DNA of 64,000 nt from Tenacibaculum caenipelagi (GCF_004363005.1 NZ_SNYH01000005.1:333786-397785); one strand, 5' to 3'; positions 43,323-53,313 are shown, counted from the first letter of the stretch. Notes: a model not told the origin generated them from the letters alone. Made by a program: numbers and translations.

Positions 43323-44333
43323 TTATTTCTGTTTTTGTTGCCATTTCCAAGCTGAAAGCAAAGCTTCTTCAAGTGTTTCTTGAGGTTCCCATCTTAATAC
43401 TTCATTGGCTTTTGTAGTGTCTGCATAAGCTGCTGTAATGTCCCCATCCCTTCTATCGGTTATTTTATAATTTAACGATTGCTGAGTAACTTTCTCAAAG
43501 GATTTAATAATTTCCATTACAGAGCTTCCTTTTCCAGTTCCTACATTGAAAAACTCAAAATTTTCTTCGTTCTGCTTGTTCAATAATCGCTGTAATGCTT
43601 TTACATGGGCTTTTGCTAAATCGACTACATGAATATAATCACGAATTGCAGTACCATCTGGAGTTGAATAATCATCTCCAAAAACGGATAATTCTTCTCG
43701 AATACCAGCAGCTGTTTGCGTGATAAATGGAATCAAATTTTGAGGAACTCCTAACGGCAATTCTCCTATTTTTACAGATTTATGAGCCCCTACAGGGTTG
43801 AAATATCTCAAGGCTATGGCATTCATATTATACGCCTTACAACTATCTCTTATAATTTCTTCTCCTATCTGTTTGGTGTTCCCATAAGGCGACTCTGCTG
43901 GTTTAATAGGTGCCTCTTCTGTAATTGGTAACTCATCTGCTTGCCCATATACCGTGCAAGAAGAACTAAAAATAAAATAATCTATATTTCGACTTTTTAT
44001 TTCTTGTAACAGATACACTAAGGCATTTATATTATTTTCGTAATAATCTAAAGGCTTCAGAACACTCTCTCCTACCGCCTTAAAAGCTGCGAAGTGTATA
44101 ACTCCTTCAATTACATTTTCATTGAAAAAGTTGTGCACTGCTTTTTTTTCTCGTAAATCTAATTGATGAAAATCCGGTTTAATATTCGTAATTTCAGTAA
44201 TTTGATCTAAAACTTCAATTTTCGAATTTGACACATCGTCGATAATCACCACATCAAAACCTGAATTTTGTAGTTCTACCACTACATGTGAACCGATAAA
44301 ACCTAAGCCTCCTGTTACTAGTATTCTTTTCAT
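43323..44333 (-). CDS. galE: UDP-glucose 4-epimerase family protein
   Basis: A 336-residue SDR epimerase that interconverts UDP-Glc and UDP-Gal, or the N-acetylated forms. It has VTGGLGFIGSHVV at the start, FAAFKAVGESVLKPLDYYENN, FSSSCTVYG and YGNTKQIGEEI (catalytic Tyr/Lys), then ALRYFNPVGAH. Its start overlaps the end of the WecA/WbpL-type transferase by 4 bases, which suggests it prepares a sugar for the same glycan. Confidence 0.93.
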   Translation of the reverse strand: MKRILVTGGLGFIGSHVVVELQNSGFDVVIIDDVSNSKIEVLDQITEITNIKPDFHQLDLREKKAVHNFFNENVIEGVIHFAAFKAVGESVLKPLDYYENNINALVYLLQEIKSRNIDYFIFSSSCTVYGQADELPITEEAPIKPAESPYGNTKQIGEEIIRDSCKAYNMNAIALRYFNPVGAHKSVKIGELPLGVPQNLIPFITQTAAGIREELSVFGDDYSTPDGTAIRDYIHVVDLAKAHVKALQRLLNKQNEENFEFFNVGTGKGSSVMEIIKSFEKVTQQSLNYKITDRRDGDITAAYADTTKANEVLRWEPQETLEEALLSAWKWQQKQK

Positions 44334-45298
44334 TTAATTAAAAATTTCTTTTTCTTTTCTATACTTTTAAATGTAATATAATAAGAAAATGCCAATACTA
44401 CTGAAATTATTATAATTATAAAACATTGATATAAAAGTTTTAAATCATATGTATAATACACAATACTATTAATTACCATTTGTATTAACACATAAATTGT
44501 TGAAACCTTTAAATGAGATAAGTTTAGAGTATGTACCATTTTTTGATAGATATGAAGCCTATGAGCCTGGATTAAACTTTCTCCTATCGACTTTCTATAT
44601 ATCATAGTTAATATTGTATCTGCTCCATATACAGCTACTAGAAGGATAATTACTGGAGCCTTTAGTTCTTTTATAAAATAAACCCCAATAAAAAATAGTA
44701 ACACTGCTATAGATATACTTCCAATATCACCAGCAAACATTCTTGCTTTTTTTCGAAAATTATAGAGTCCAAAAACAACTAGAGAAATTAAACTATAGAC
44801 AATTAAGTTATTATCAACTATGTTTTCTCTAATATTTATAAATAAAATTCCTAATAAGCTTGCGATACTATACAGTCCTGTTATTCCGTTAATTCCATCC
44901 ATGAAATTATATATGTTAATAAACCCTACTCCAACAATTAACAATGGAATTAAAACTAGAAAATCATTTGGAGAATACCCTATTTGATACAGACATAAAG
45001 CTATTGCTAAAAATTGAAAAGGTAATCTAAAGCTAGAACTTAGTGTAATTATATCATCTACAAAACTTACAATAGCAATTAATGAAACTCCCAATACAAA
45101 GTATGGATACTGAAATCTTGAGCTAACAAAAAAAATAAGTATTACTAAAAAAAATAAAATTCCCCCACCTCGAATTGTTGGTGAAGTGTGAGAGCTTCTG
45201 TGATTTGGTTTATCTATAATATTTAATTTATCTGCTAACTTTAAATAAACAATAGATACTAAAGTTAACACTATAAAAATTAAAATATAATCTATCAT
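44330..45298 (-). CDS. WecA/WbpL-type undecaprenyl-phosphate sugar-1-phosphate transferase
   Basis: A 322-residue integral membrane enzyme with about ten hydrophobic helices. It starts the glycan by loading a sugar-1-phosphate on the lipid carrier. Family motifs: DKPNHRSSHTSPTIRGGG near residue 32, VSFVDDI, NIYNFMDGINGI (about 128-139), FAGDIGS and AHRLHIYQKMV. The HRSSHTSPTIRGGG stretch is closer to WbpL, which transfers FucNAc or QuiNAc type sugars, than to WecA; the substrate stays open. Confidence 0.9.
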   Translation of the reverse strand: MIDYILIFIVLTLVSIVYLKLADKLNIIDKPNHRSSHTSPTIRGGGILFFLVILIFFVSSRFQYPYFVLGVSLIAIVSFVDDIITLSSSFRLPFQFLAIALCLYQIGYSPNDFLVLIPLLIVGVGFINIYNFMDGINGITGLYSIASLLGILFINIRENIVDNNLIVYSLISLVVFGLYNFRKKARMFAGDIGSISIAVLLFFIGVYFIKELKAPVIILLVAVYGADTILTMIYRKSIGESLIQAHRLHIYQKMVHTLNLSHLKVSTIYVLIQMVINSIVYYTYDLKLLYQCFIIIIISVVLAFSYYITFKSIEKKKKFLIK

Positions 45299-46491
45299 AA
45301 GCTTTTAATAAAGGAATCAACAATTTTATTTTTAGAAAAATGTCTTTGATAATACTCAAAAGAATTTTGTCCCATAGACTCTATTTTTTCGACAGATAAG
45401 TTTTCACACTTCACTACATTCTCTGCTAACGTTTGATAATCTCCAGCATTAGCAACAAAACCAGAACCTGATTCTTTTATAATATCATTCCCTGCCCCAT
45501 TAAGCATCGATAAAATTGGTTTTTTTGATGCCATATAACTCTGTACCTTACTTGGCACTGTTAAAGAAAAAATGTATTCATCTTTTAATGATACTAACAT
45601 AACATCTGCCAGTTTAAAAAATAGAGGCATTTGTTCCATTGGAAATCTTCCCAAAACCTTAACTGTATCTGATAATTTTTTATCTTTAATATTATTCTTC
45701 AACCAATTTCCTTTTCTCCCATCACCTACAAAAACCCATTTAATATTTTTGTTGTTTTTTGTTAATTCAGCTGCTTTTAATACAGCTTCTAAATCTTGTG
45801 CTTCACCTAAATTTCCAGCAAACATAACAACAAATCCTTCTGGAATTGAATATTGTTTTCTATTTATTTTTAAGTTTTTCTTACTCTCAAAAATATCTTC
45901 TGCCCAATTTGGCATATAATAAATCTTCCCTTCATCTACTCCTTTATCTATTAATGACTCTTTAAATCCATTATTTGATATAAATATTTTATTTGATCTT
46001 TTATAGATATACTTAACTAATCTAGTTAATAATTTTTGTATTCGATTAGATTTAATGCTACTTGCTGCAACTACACTTTCTGGCCATAAATCTTGAACCC
46101 AAATGGAAAGCTCCTTTTTGTTTTTTTTACAATAAACAATAGCTGGAATTACTGCTGTTATAGGTGAAAAATTAACAGCAAAAACTTTATCATACTTTTT
46201 TTTATGAAAGAAAGAAAAAATACTACCCGTAACAATAAATGATAAATAGTTTAAAAATAACATAAGACTATTTTTACCTCTAGGGATAATTGGAACTCGG
46301 AGGATATTTATCCCTTTATAAATTTCTTTAGACCACCTAAATCCATATCCTTCAACAAATTTACCTTTTGGATAATTAGGATTTCCTGTTAAAACGGTTA
46401 CATCATAGCCTCTTTCTACCAAACTTATAGCTAAATCATTTATTCTAAATTCTTCTGGCCAAAAATATTGTGTTACAATTAATATCCTCAT
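45295..46491 (-). CDS. Glycosyltransferase family 4, WbuB-like
   Basis: A 398-residue GT-B glycosyltransferase. It starts MRILIVTQYFWPEEFRINDLA, as in WbuB, the L-FucNAc transferase of some E. coli O antigens. Later stretches are IWVQDLWPESVVAASS, MFAGNLGEAQDLEAVLKAAE, WVFVGDGRKGNWL and a donor-binding region around ADVMLVSLKDEYIFSLTVPSKVQSYMASKKPIL. It sits directly after the L-FucNAc/L-QuiNAc-type sugar genes, which supports that donor. Confidence 0.88.
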   Translation of the reverse strand: MRILIVTQYFWPEEFRINDLAISLVERGYDVTVLTGNPNYPKGKFVEGYGFRWSKEIYKGINILRVPIIPRGKNSLMLFLNYLSFIVTGSIFSFFHKKKYDKVFAVNFSPITAVIPAIVYCKKNKKELSIWVQDLWPESVVAASSIKSNRIQKLLTRLVKYIYKRSNKIFISNNGFKESLIDKGVDEGKIYYMPNWAEDIFESKKNLKINRKQYSIPEGFVVMFAGNLGEAQDLEAVLKAAELTKNNKNIKWVFVGDGRKGNWLKNNIKDKKLSDTVKVLGRFPMEQMPLFFKLADVMLVSLKDEYIFSLTVPSKVQSYMASKKPILSMLNGAGNDIIKESGSGFVANAGDYQTLAENVVKCENLSVEKIESMGQNSFEYYQRHFSKNKIVDSFIKSL

Positions 46492-46500
46492 ATGAAAAAA

Positions 46501-47373
46501 TTACAATAATTGATAGTGTTTATAAAGTTTATTATATTTTTCCATCCAATTTTTCATTTCTGCAATCATTTCAGTATAACTGGGGACACTATAATCAAAA
46601 TCGGACCTTGTGTTGATTAGACTTTTATCTACTTTGTAATCTGAATTAGGAATAATATTAATACTTTTATTTTTAAATAAAGTATTAAATTCTTGAAGCA
46701 ATTTATACTTATCAATTTTTTTATTATTAGTAAGATGATATATACCTGTTAAATCTTGGTTTAATACTTTTCCAATAGCTTTTGCCAATTCTATTGTAGT
46801 AACACCAGACCAATAAGCTTCAGTAAAACCACTTATGTCTTTTTTTTGATTCATAAACCAATGAAATAATCCTATTCCTTTTTCTTTTAACTCTGGTCCT
46901 ATTATAGATGTTCTAAATGTTAAGTCTTTTAAGTTTATAACTTCTCCAATAGCTTTTGATTGTGCGTAAAATCCAATCCCATTTTTAAAATCATCTTCCT
47001 TATAATTTCCTTCTTTTCCTGAAAAAACACAATCTGTACTTATGTGTATAAGTTTAAAGTTATAAACGTTACCAAATTTAGCTAATAAATGAGGAAAATA
47101 ACCATTAAACCATACTGCTAATTCAGGGTTATCTTCTGCTGTCTTATTTAAAAGTCCTACACAATTAACCACAACATCAAACTCATGTTGTTTAAAAACT
47201 TTTTCTAAATTAACAACATCAGAAATATCTAGGTTAATTAATTTTTCTTCTGGGACTATATTTCTTGCTATACCCCAAACATCATATTTTTGAGTTTCTT
47301 CAAGATGTAATTTAACAACATGTCCTGCCATTCCATTACAACCAATTACTAATACTTTTTTTATTTGTTCCAT
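46501..47373 (-). CDS. RmlD-like SDR reductase (nucleotide-sugar 4-reductase)
   Basis: A 290-residue SDR protein. It has VIGCNGMAGHVVKLHL at the start, NCVGLLNKTAEDNPELA, HISTDCVFSGKEGNYKEDD and FYAQSKAIGEVI (YxxxK), like RmlD. Among FnlA and FnlC homologues it should be the reductase step that gives UDP-L-FucNAc or, as for the RmlD-like WbvR, UDP-L-QuiNAc. It is not a CapF fusion protein, because it lacks the C-terminal cupin. It could also serve as the missing RfbD for dTDP-rhamnose; less likely from context. It overlaps the 2-epimerase gene by 13 bases. Confidence 0.83.
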   Translation of the reverse strand: MEQIKKVLVIGCNGMAGHVVKLHLEETQKYDVWGIARNIVPEEKLINLDISDVVNLEKVFKQHEFDVVVNCVGLLNKTAEDNPELAVWFNGYFPHLLAKFGNVYNFKLIHISTDCVFSGKEGNYKEDDFKNGIGFYAQSKAIGEVINLKDLTFRTSIIGPELKEKGIGLFHWFMNQKKDISGFTEAYWSGVTTIELAKAIGKVLNQDLTGIYHLTNNKKIDKYKLLQEFNTLFKNKSINIIPNSDYKVDKSLINTRSDFDYSVPSYTEMIAEMKNWMEKYNKLYKHYQLL

Positions 47374-48482
47374 ATTACCTTATTAACAATTGGGGTGTAA
47401 CTCTGTATGACTTTTATTACTCGTTCTGAAGTGTTTTTTACATCATATTCCCAAGGTAAATCAGTCTCTTCACTAACCTTTAATCCTTTTGTGATTTCTA
47501 TTGCATTTAGTATCTCATTTTGACTAATACCTCCTAAAACTATAGTTCCTGCATCAATAGCCTCTGGTCTTTCTGTACTAGTTCGAATGCTTACAGCTGG
47601 AAACCTCATCATTCCAGATTCTTCACTAATTGTTCCACTATCTGATAATACAACATAAGCATTTTTTTGAAGTTTTACGTAATCAAAGAATCCTAACGGA
47701 GGGATATTTGTAATCAATGGATGAAATTTAACTCCATTCTTTTCTATGCGATTTTTTGTTCTAGGGTGAGTAGAAAAAATAATTGGGATTTGATATTTTT
47801 CAGCAACAGTATTCAAAGACTCTACTAAAATTTCAAAATGATTACTTAAATCAATATTTTCTTCCCTATGTGCACTTACTACAAAATAATTGTCTTTTGT
47901 AAGACCTAATCTTTCTACAACATCACTAGATGTTATCTTATTTTCATATTTATTTAATACTTCTCTTAATGGAGATCCTGTCACAAAAACATGATCTTTT
48001 CTATAACCTTCACTCAACAAATACCTCCTGCTATGTTCTGTATATGTTAGGTTAATATCTGAAATATGATCAGATATTTTTCTATTTATCTCTTCAGGAA
48101 CATTTTGGTCAAAGCATCTATTTCCTGCTTCCATATGAAAAATAGGAATTTTCAACCTTTTTGCAGCAATAGTACTTAATACACTATTTGTATCACCTAA
48201 AACTAGTAAAGCATCAGGTTTTTCTTTTTCAAGAACTTCATAAGATTTAGATATAACGTTTCCTATGGTTTCTCCTAAATGATCACCTGCCACATTAAGA
48301 AAGAAATCTGGTTTTCTAAGATTTAAATCTTCAAAAAATATTTCATTGAGTTCATAATCATAGTTTTGCCCAGTATGAATTAGAATGTGGTTAAAATACT
48401 GATCGCATTTTTTTATACATTCTGCCAACCTAATAATTTCAGGCCTTGTACCTAAAATTGTTGCTACTTTCATTTTTTTCAT
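47361..48482 (-). CDS. Non-hydrolysing UDP-HexNAc 2-epimerase (FnlC/CapG/WbjD-like)
   Basis: A 373-residue cytosolic epimerase. It has the typical ILGTRPEIIRLAE start, HTGQNYDYELNEIFF, LVLGDTNSVLS, FHMEAGNRCFDQNVPEEINRK, VSAHREENID, STHPRT and LSDSGTISEES. The HMEAGNRCFDQNVPEE variant and the neighbours point to the FnlC/CapG group (last step to UDP-L-FucNAc or UDP-L-QuiNAc) rather than WecB. A second Met three codons in (48473) is an equally possible start. Confidence 0.9.
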   Translation of the reverse strand: MKKMKVATILGTRPEIIRLAECIKKCDQYFNHILIHTGQNYDYELNEIFFEDLNLRKPDFFLNVAGDHLGETIGNVISKSYEVLEKEKPDALLVLGDTNSVLSTIAAKRLKIPIFHMEAGNRCFDQNVPEEINRKISDHISDINLTYTEHSRRYLLSEGYRKDHVFVTGSPLREVLNKYENKITSSDVVERLGLTKDNYFVVSAHREENIDLSNHFEILVESLNTVAEKYQIPIIFSTHPRTKNRIEKNGVKFHPLITNIPPLGFFDYVKLQKNAYVVLSDSGTISEESGMMRFPAVSIRTSTERPEAIDAGTIVLGGISQNEILNAIEITKGLKVSEETDLPWEYDVKNTSERVIKVIQSYTPIVNKVIWNK

Positions 48483-48494
48483 GGTTATATCTTT

Positions 48495-48911
48495 CTAATC
48501 TTTAAAATAATTTGAATCATACTTATAATTATCTTCTATTTCATTAAGGAAATAATCAGACATTACTAGTAACTTTGAATTTTCTTCCATTGCTTGAATA
48601 CTACTAATAAATCCTGAGGGGATATATAAAACATCTAACTGTTTATCCGATATTTCAAAGACTTCCCTCTTCAAATTGGTTGAAGGTAATTCCCAATCAT
48701 CTATACGAATTAATTCTATTCTAAAACTTCCTGTTACTACTGTAAACCATCTTTGCTCTATTTTATGTCCTTGCCATCTTCTAATAAAAGATGTGTTTAC
48801 ATTTTGAATTGTATAAATTCTTTTAATTTCTGTTGCTTTAAATAAATTATTGAAGTTTAATTCTCCTCTTCCATCTTTAAAACTACTTCCTGAAATAATT
48901 TTAGGATTCAT
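48495..48911 (-). CDS. Small cupin sugar epimerase-like protein
   Basis: A 138-residue cupin related to WxcM/FdtA and to the C-terminal domain of CapF. Recognisable stretches are FKDGRGELNFNN, SFIRRWQGHKIEQRWFTVVTGSFRIELI and LYIPSGFISSIQAMEENSKLLVMSDY. It lies between the CapE/FnlA-like and FnlC-like genes. With the RmlD-like reductase it may do in two proteins what CapF does in one; that is inference. Confidence 0.85.
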   Translation of the reverse strand: MNPKIISGSSFKDGRGELNFNNLFKATEIKRIYTIQNVNTSFIRRWQGHKIEQRWFTVVTGSFRIELIRIDDWELPSTNLKREVFEISDKQLDVLYIPSGFISSIQAMEENSKLLVMSDYFLNEIEDNYKYDSNYFKD

Positions 48912-48921
48912 TTATAATAAT

Positions 48922-49929
48922 TTATAGATTTAATTCTTCTTGAACTAATGGTAAATTTTTCAATAAGTTTTTCATCTCCTCTACATTACATTGTTCTGTA
49001 TTGTGAGAATGATAATCTTCTACTAATGAAACATCTTCCTCTCCTTCAGAAAAATATCTAGCGTAATTTAAATCTCTATTATCTGCAGGTACTCTATAAA
49101 AATCCCCCATATCTTCTGCTTTGGCCATTTCTTCACGGGTACATAAAGTTTCATAAAGTTTTTCTCCATGTCTAGTTCCAATAATCTTAACCTCATTCGT
49201 AGCATTAAACATTTCTCTCAATGCTTGTGCAAGATCTCCTATAGTCCCTGCTGGCGCTTTATTAACAAAAAGATCTCCTGGATTACCATTTTCAAAAGCA
49301 AAAAGAACTAACTCTACTGCCTCCTCTAAAGACATTAAAAAGCGAGTCATTTTAGGATCTGTTATTGTTAAAGTTTCATTATTCTTAATTTGATTAATAA
49401 ACAAAGGTATAACCGAACCTCTTGATGCCATTACATTTCCATAACGTGTTAAACATACTACTGTATCCTCTAAATTTCTGGCTTCTGCTATGGCAACCTT
49501 TTCCATCATTGCTTTGGAAATCCCCATAGCATTAATTGGATAGGCTGCTTTGTCTGTAGATAAACAAATTACTTTTTTAACTCCATTGGAAGCTGCAGCT
49601 CTTATCACATTTTGAGTGCCTTCTACATTTGTTTTTACTGCCTCCATAGGGAAAAATTCACATGAAGGAACTTGTTTTAACGCTGCTGCATGAAAAACGT
49701 AATCTACGCCACGAGTTGCCAACTCTAACGAATGTAAATTTCTTACATCCCCTATGTAATATTTTATTTTATCATTTTTGTAGAAATTACGCATATCATC
49801 TTGTTTCTTTTCATCTCTAGAAAAGATGCGTATTTCTTTAAAATGATCTGTATGTAAAAAACGGTTGAGCACAGCGGTTCCAAAAGAACCCGTACCTCCT
49901 GTAATCAATAGTGTTTTCTGTTGAAACAT
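48922..49929 (-). CDS. UDP-GlcNAc 4,6-dehydratase/5-epimerase (CapE/FnlA/WbjB-like)
   Basis: A 335-residue soluble SDR enzyme, first step to UDP-L-FucNAc or UDP-L-QuiNAc. It has ITGGTGSFGTAVLNRFL, FSRDEKKQDDMRN, AAALKQVPSCEFFP and LSTDKAAYPINAMGISKAMMEK, where Met takes the place of Tyr in YxxxK as in CapE. TRYGNVMASRGSVIPLF follows. Downstream genes encode the other steps of this pathway. Confidence 0.93.
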   Translation of the reverse strand: MFQQKTLLITGGTGSFGTAVLNRFLHTDHFKEIRIFSRDEKKQDDMRNFYKNDKIKYYIGDVRNLHSLELATRGVDYVFHAAALKQVPSCEFFPMEAVKTNVEGTQNVIRAAASNGVKKVICLSTDKAAYPINAMGISKAMMEKVAIAEARNLEDTVVCLTRYGNVMASRGSVIPLFINQIKNNETLTITDPKMTRFLMSLEEAVELVLFAFENGNPGDLFVNKAPAGTIGDLAQALREMFNATNEVKIIGTRHGEKLYETLCTREEMAKAEDMGDFYRVPADNRDLNYARYFSEGEEDVSLVEDYHSHNTEQCNVEEMKNLLKNLPLVQEELNL

Positions 49930-49934
49930 TGTTT

Positions 49935-51080
49935 TTATTTTTTATCATTAATATTGAGACATAATTCTAAAAGATTTATTGCTCTATTTTTAGACGTAGG
50001 AAAATCTTTTACTCGTACAATTCCATTATCTATCATCCTTTTTTTTATTTCTGGATTATTAATCACTTTTTTTATTTTTTTTACTATGTCTTTTGAATCT
50101 AAAGGATCAAAATAACATGCTGCATCCCTACATATATCTCTAGCAAAAGATAAATCGGAAGTTAGAATCGGTTTTTTCATAACCATTGCCTCTGGGTATG
50201 TTGCAGTAAAAGTTTCAAGTAATGTCGGTAAAAATAAAAAATCAGTATTTTGATATAATTGTATGCATTGCTCTACTTTAACAGTACCTAAATTAACGAC
50301 ATATTTTTTATTCAAATTCTTAATAATCTTATTATAATCATCTTCTGGAATTGTTAAAAAAAATTTAAAATGCTCAATTTCTGTTTTTAACAATTCTATA
50401 ACTTCATTAATTATTTGAATATTCTTATGAGGATAATTTGCTGATAATAAAAGAAATCTTATTTCATCTACATGCTTTCTTTCATCTAATAATAATTGGT
50501 GTCTTTTACCAAATAATCTTACCTGATCGTAAATTGAACTGTAGGTATTACTTATAACTGTAACCTCTTCCTGTTTTAAATTTAAAATTTTAATTAATCT
50601 TTTCTTAGCATCCTCTGTTTCTATAAATATGTGATCACTGTCTCTCTTAAGATAAAACAATTTATACTTTGATAAGAGTTTTCTTTTTAATTGATCGAAT
50701 GGTTTAAGCTTTTTGTAAGCTATGGTTTCAGGATAATAACACCACCCATCTGCAAAACCACAAACATGACTAACTTTTGGTTTCCAATATGAAGGTCCAA
50801 AAATAGTCAATACAATATCTGCTTTAAATTCTTCTACAGCTTTATTTAAAATTTTTATAACTCTATTTCTTGTTATTAACTTTGCAGGAGTCTTTTTTAC
50901 TATCTCAATACTAAAATTGTTTGGAAGTTTTGCACTCTCTATTTGGTTATAAAAAGGAACAGAACATAATATCAAAAAAGAATACTCCAAATTTAACAAA
51001 GACAATTCATTTACAACTGAATATGCTACTTGTAATGCCCCTCCTTTATTTAAAGTAGTTGTATTTATTACCACTCTCAT
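49935..51080 (-). CDS. Glycosyltransferase family 4
   Basis: A 381-residue GT-B enzyme. It begins MRVVINTTTLNKGGALQVAYSV with the acceptor-domain GG motif. The donor domain has RFLLLSANYPHKNIQIINEVIELL (about 210-233) and TDFLFLPTLLETFTATYPEAMVMKKPILTSDLSFARDIC, with the E-x7-E type arrangement of the family. Cytosolic or peripheral on the membrane. The sugar transferred is unknown. Strongly AT-rich, like the Wzy gene that precedes it in the operon. Confidence 0.88.
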   Translation of the reverse strand: MRVVINTTTLNKGGALQVAYSVVNELSLLNLEYSFLILCSVPFYNQIESAKLPNNFSIEIVKKTPAKLITRNRVIKILNKAVEEFKADIVLTIFGPSYWKPKVSHVCGFADGWCYYPETIAYKKLKPFDQLKRKLLSKYKLFYLKRDSDHIFIETEDAKKRLIKILNLKQEEVTVISNTYSSIYDQVRLFGKRHQLLLDERKHVDEIRFLLLSANYPHKNIQIINEVIELLKTEIEHFKFFLTIPEDDYNKIIKNLNKKYVVNLGTVKVEQCIQLYQNTDFLFLPTLLETFTATYPEAMVMKKPILTSDLSFARDICRDAACYFDPLDSKDIVKKIKKVINNPEIKKRMIDNGIVRVKDFPTSKNRAINLLELCLNINDKK

Positions 51081-51083
51081 TTC

Positions 51084-52352
51084 TTATGCTTTTTTTATCT
51101 TTTTAAAAACTAAATAAATTGGTATTACATAACCACACATTTTAAATATAATTATTGGAGAGTATGCAAACCACCTAGGGAAACTAACCAAAACTAATAT
51201 ACTAAAAAGTAAAACCCAATTTTTAGTTGAACTCACGAACATATGAATAATTTTAGCTATTAAATACCCAGAAAATACTACTCCTAAATATGAAAACCAA
51301 ACATAAAAATATACAGGAAATAGCCCTCCTCCTCCAGCAGTATAAGATTCCTTCTTGTAACCAGCTAAATTTGTCAAATCACTGTAATCATATCCAGGAA
51401 TAAAAATTGATATTACAAACCCTATAAAAGACTCTAACCTGTCGTCAAAAGAAATTATTCCGGAAGTTACAAACCCCATCAATCTAGATGACGACTGGGC
51501 TACATCCCCTTGATTAGAGACCAAACGTTTATTAGAATTTGTTTCTACAAGATGATTATATAAATCTGAAAATGAAACCTCTCCATTTAAAAGTAAATCT
51601 GGATTTGATCTTATAAAAGAAAAAACAGACATAAATAAAAAACCCAGAACTAATGTAATGTAAACTTTCTTTTTTTTAATTATGTCCTCAAAAAATAGAA
51701 TATAAACCAATAGTAACAACATTATAGAAGTAATCCTTCCTCCATAAATTAAGTCTTTGATAACCATATAAGAAACAAATACAGCAATCATTATTTTTTT
51801 TATTAATTTATTATCAAAAAACAAACTTGAAATAATAAAAAAAATCAATGAATATTCAAAAAGAGGAGATCTATTTTCTTCTATAGATCCATAAGCACTT
51901 CCTCCTAACATATTCTCACCTGTTAAGCCCATTATTCCTAGTAAAAATGCAAGTGTTAAAAAAAAATAAAAAAACTTATCAGAACTTATGTGTTTTAACC
52001 TTTTTTTGGGGTAAACATAATTCGTTACTTTGTCTGTAAACCCCAATACAGACACTAAAAACACACTAAAAATGACTAACGTTTTATTTAAATAAAATGA
52101 ATTATTAAAAGATGAGTGAAAAGAAACTTCATAGTCTAAAAAAAAATGATAATAATATGGAATTATGTATGTAGATGTAAAAATGAACAATATAAAAACA
52201 GGTATTACCTTTCTATAGTTGTAAATTAAACGAACGTTTAAAAACAATAAAAAACATACTAAGATTTTTGATTCTAATATCAAGTCTTCTACTAATAGTA
52301 ATATTAGTGCCAAAATTACAGGATATAATATCTTTTCTATTAAAGTTATCAT
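51084..52352 (-). CDS. Wzy-type oligosaccharide repeat-unit polymerase
   Basis: A 422-residue inner-membrane protein with about eleven or twelve hydrophobic helices and a periplasmic loop (about residues 255-330; RSNPDLLLNGEVSF... and YKKESYTAGGGGLFPVYFYVWF). The sequence is very AT-rich and poorly conserved, as is usual for Wzy. The identification rests on topology, the SAYGSIEENRSPLFEYSLIFF type stretch, and its place between glycosyltransferases next to the flippase gene. Confidence 0.8.
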   Translation of the reverse strand: MITLIEKILYPVILALILLLVEDLILESKILVCFLLFLNVRLIYNYRKVIPVFILFIFTSTYIIPYYYHFFLDYEVSFHSSFNNSFYLNKTLVIFSVFLVSVLGFTDKVTNYVYPKKRLKHISSDKFFYFFLTLAFLLGIMGLTGENMLGGSAYGSIEENRSPLFEYSLIFFIISSLFFDNKLIKKIMIAVFVSYMVIKDLIYGGRITSIMLLLLVYILFFEDIIKKKKVYITLVLGFLFMSVFSFIRSNPDLLLNGEVSFSDLYNHLVETNSNKRLVSNQGDVAQSSSRLMGFVTSGIISFDDRLESFIGFVISIFIPGYDYSDLTNLAGYKKESYTAGGGGLFPVYFYVWFSYLGVVFSGYLIAKIIHMFVSSTKNWVLLFSILVLVSFPRWFAYSPIIIFKMCGYVIPIYLVFKKIKKA

Positions 52353-52356
52353 AATA

Positions 52357-53310
52357 CTAATAGATTATTTTTTTTAACAATCTTAATTTATTTTTTATTG
52401 ATACTTTTGGTGAAATAAAAGCGAAAAAGTATTCTTTTGTATTTACTTTTTGACTGGAGTTTAACATTAAAGATATGTTTAATTCCTTAAGAATTTTATT
52501 CGAATTAACACTTTTATTTTTTCGATACTCATTTAAAAGTTCATTTACATTATAATCAAAAAATGCTTCTTTAATTTTTATCTTTATTTTTTGTTTCAAT
52601 AAAACATCATTAAATATCCTCTCTCTTATTATGTTTGCATTTTCCTGCTGGGATACGGAATATTTTGATGTTATTTGATTACTACTAACTCTATATAATA
52701 ATAATTTTTCTTTTAAATTAAATAATTTACCATATTTTATTAATTCTCTAATCAGATTATAATCTTGGCTATACCTAAGTGTTTCATCATATTGCAAATT
52801 ATTCTCTGTTAAAACCTTTTTTCTAATCATTAAAGTTGGATGAGCCATTGGATTGCCTACTATTAATTTTGAACATATCCTCTCAAAACTAATAGGAACT
52901 TTCATTACACCAATATTTTTATCAAATTCATTAATCATTATTGATCTTGTTCCACACGCAACATAGTTTTTGTTTTGATTTAAAAAATCTATTTGTTTTT
53001 TAAACCTATTTGGTAAAGATATATCATCAGCATCCATCCTTGCTATATATTCCCCTTTAACTAATAATAATGCTTTATTTAATGACTTCGTTAAACCTAT
53101 GTTTGTATTATTTTCTAATATTTTAATTCTCTTATCAATTGATTTAAATTTATTCAATAATTTCGCGTTTTCTAACCTCTTAGGATTATCGTTTACAATA
53201 ATAAATTCAAAACTAGTAAATGTTTGATTTAATATAGAAAATATAGCTTTTTCAATCCATTCTATAGGCTCAGCATAAACTGACATAACAACTGAAACTT
53301 TTATACCCAT
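52357..53310 (-). CDS. Glycosyltransferase family 2
   Basis: A 317-residue GT-A enzyme. It has the N-terminal KVSVVMSVYAEPIEWIEKAIFSILNQTF, FIIVNDNP, NIGLTKSLNKAL and the metal-binding DADD in YIARMDADDISLPNRF (about 93-96). HPTLMIRK and YSQDYNLIREL follow. The Lys/Asn-rich C-terminus (about 225-317) is low in conserved features. Sugar specificity unknown. Confidence 0.92.
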   Translation of the reverse strand: MGIKVSVVMSVYAEPIEWIEKAIFSILNQTFTSFEFIIVNDNPKRLENAKLLNKFKSIDKRIKILENNTNIGLTKSLNKALLLVKGEYIARMDADDISLPNRFKKQIDFLNQNKNYVACGTRSIMINEFDKNIGVMKVPISFERICSKLIVGNPMAHPTLMIRKKVLTENNLQYDETLRYSQDYNLIRELIKYGKLFNLKEKLLLYRVSSNQITSKYSVSQQENANIIRERIFNDVLLKQKIKIKIKEAFFDYNVNELLNEYRKNKSVNSNKILKELNISLMLNSSQKVNTKEYFFAFISPKVSIKNKLRLLKKIIY

Positions 53311-53313
53311 TCT

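Noticed and set aside
46501..47373. Annotation of the RmlD-like gene as rfbD
   Set aside because: It sits among the CapE/FnlC-type genes and away from rfbA-rfbC-rfbB; the dTDP-rhamnose role is possible but not favoured.
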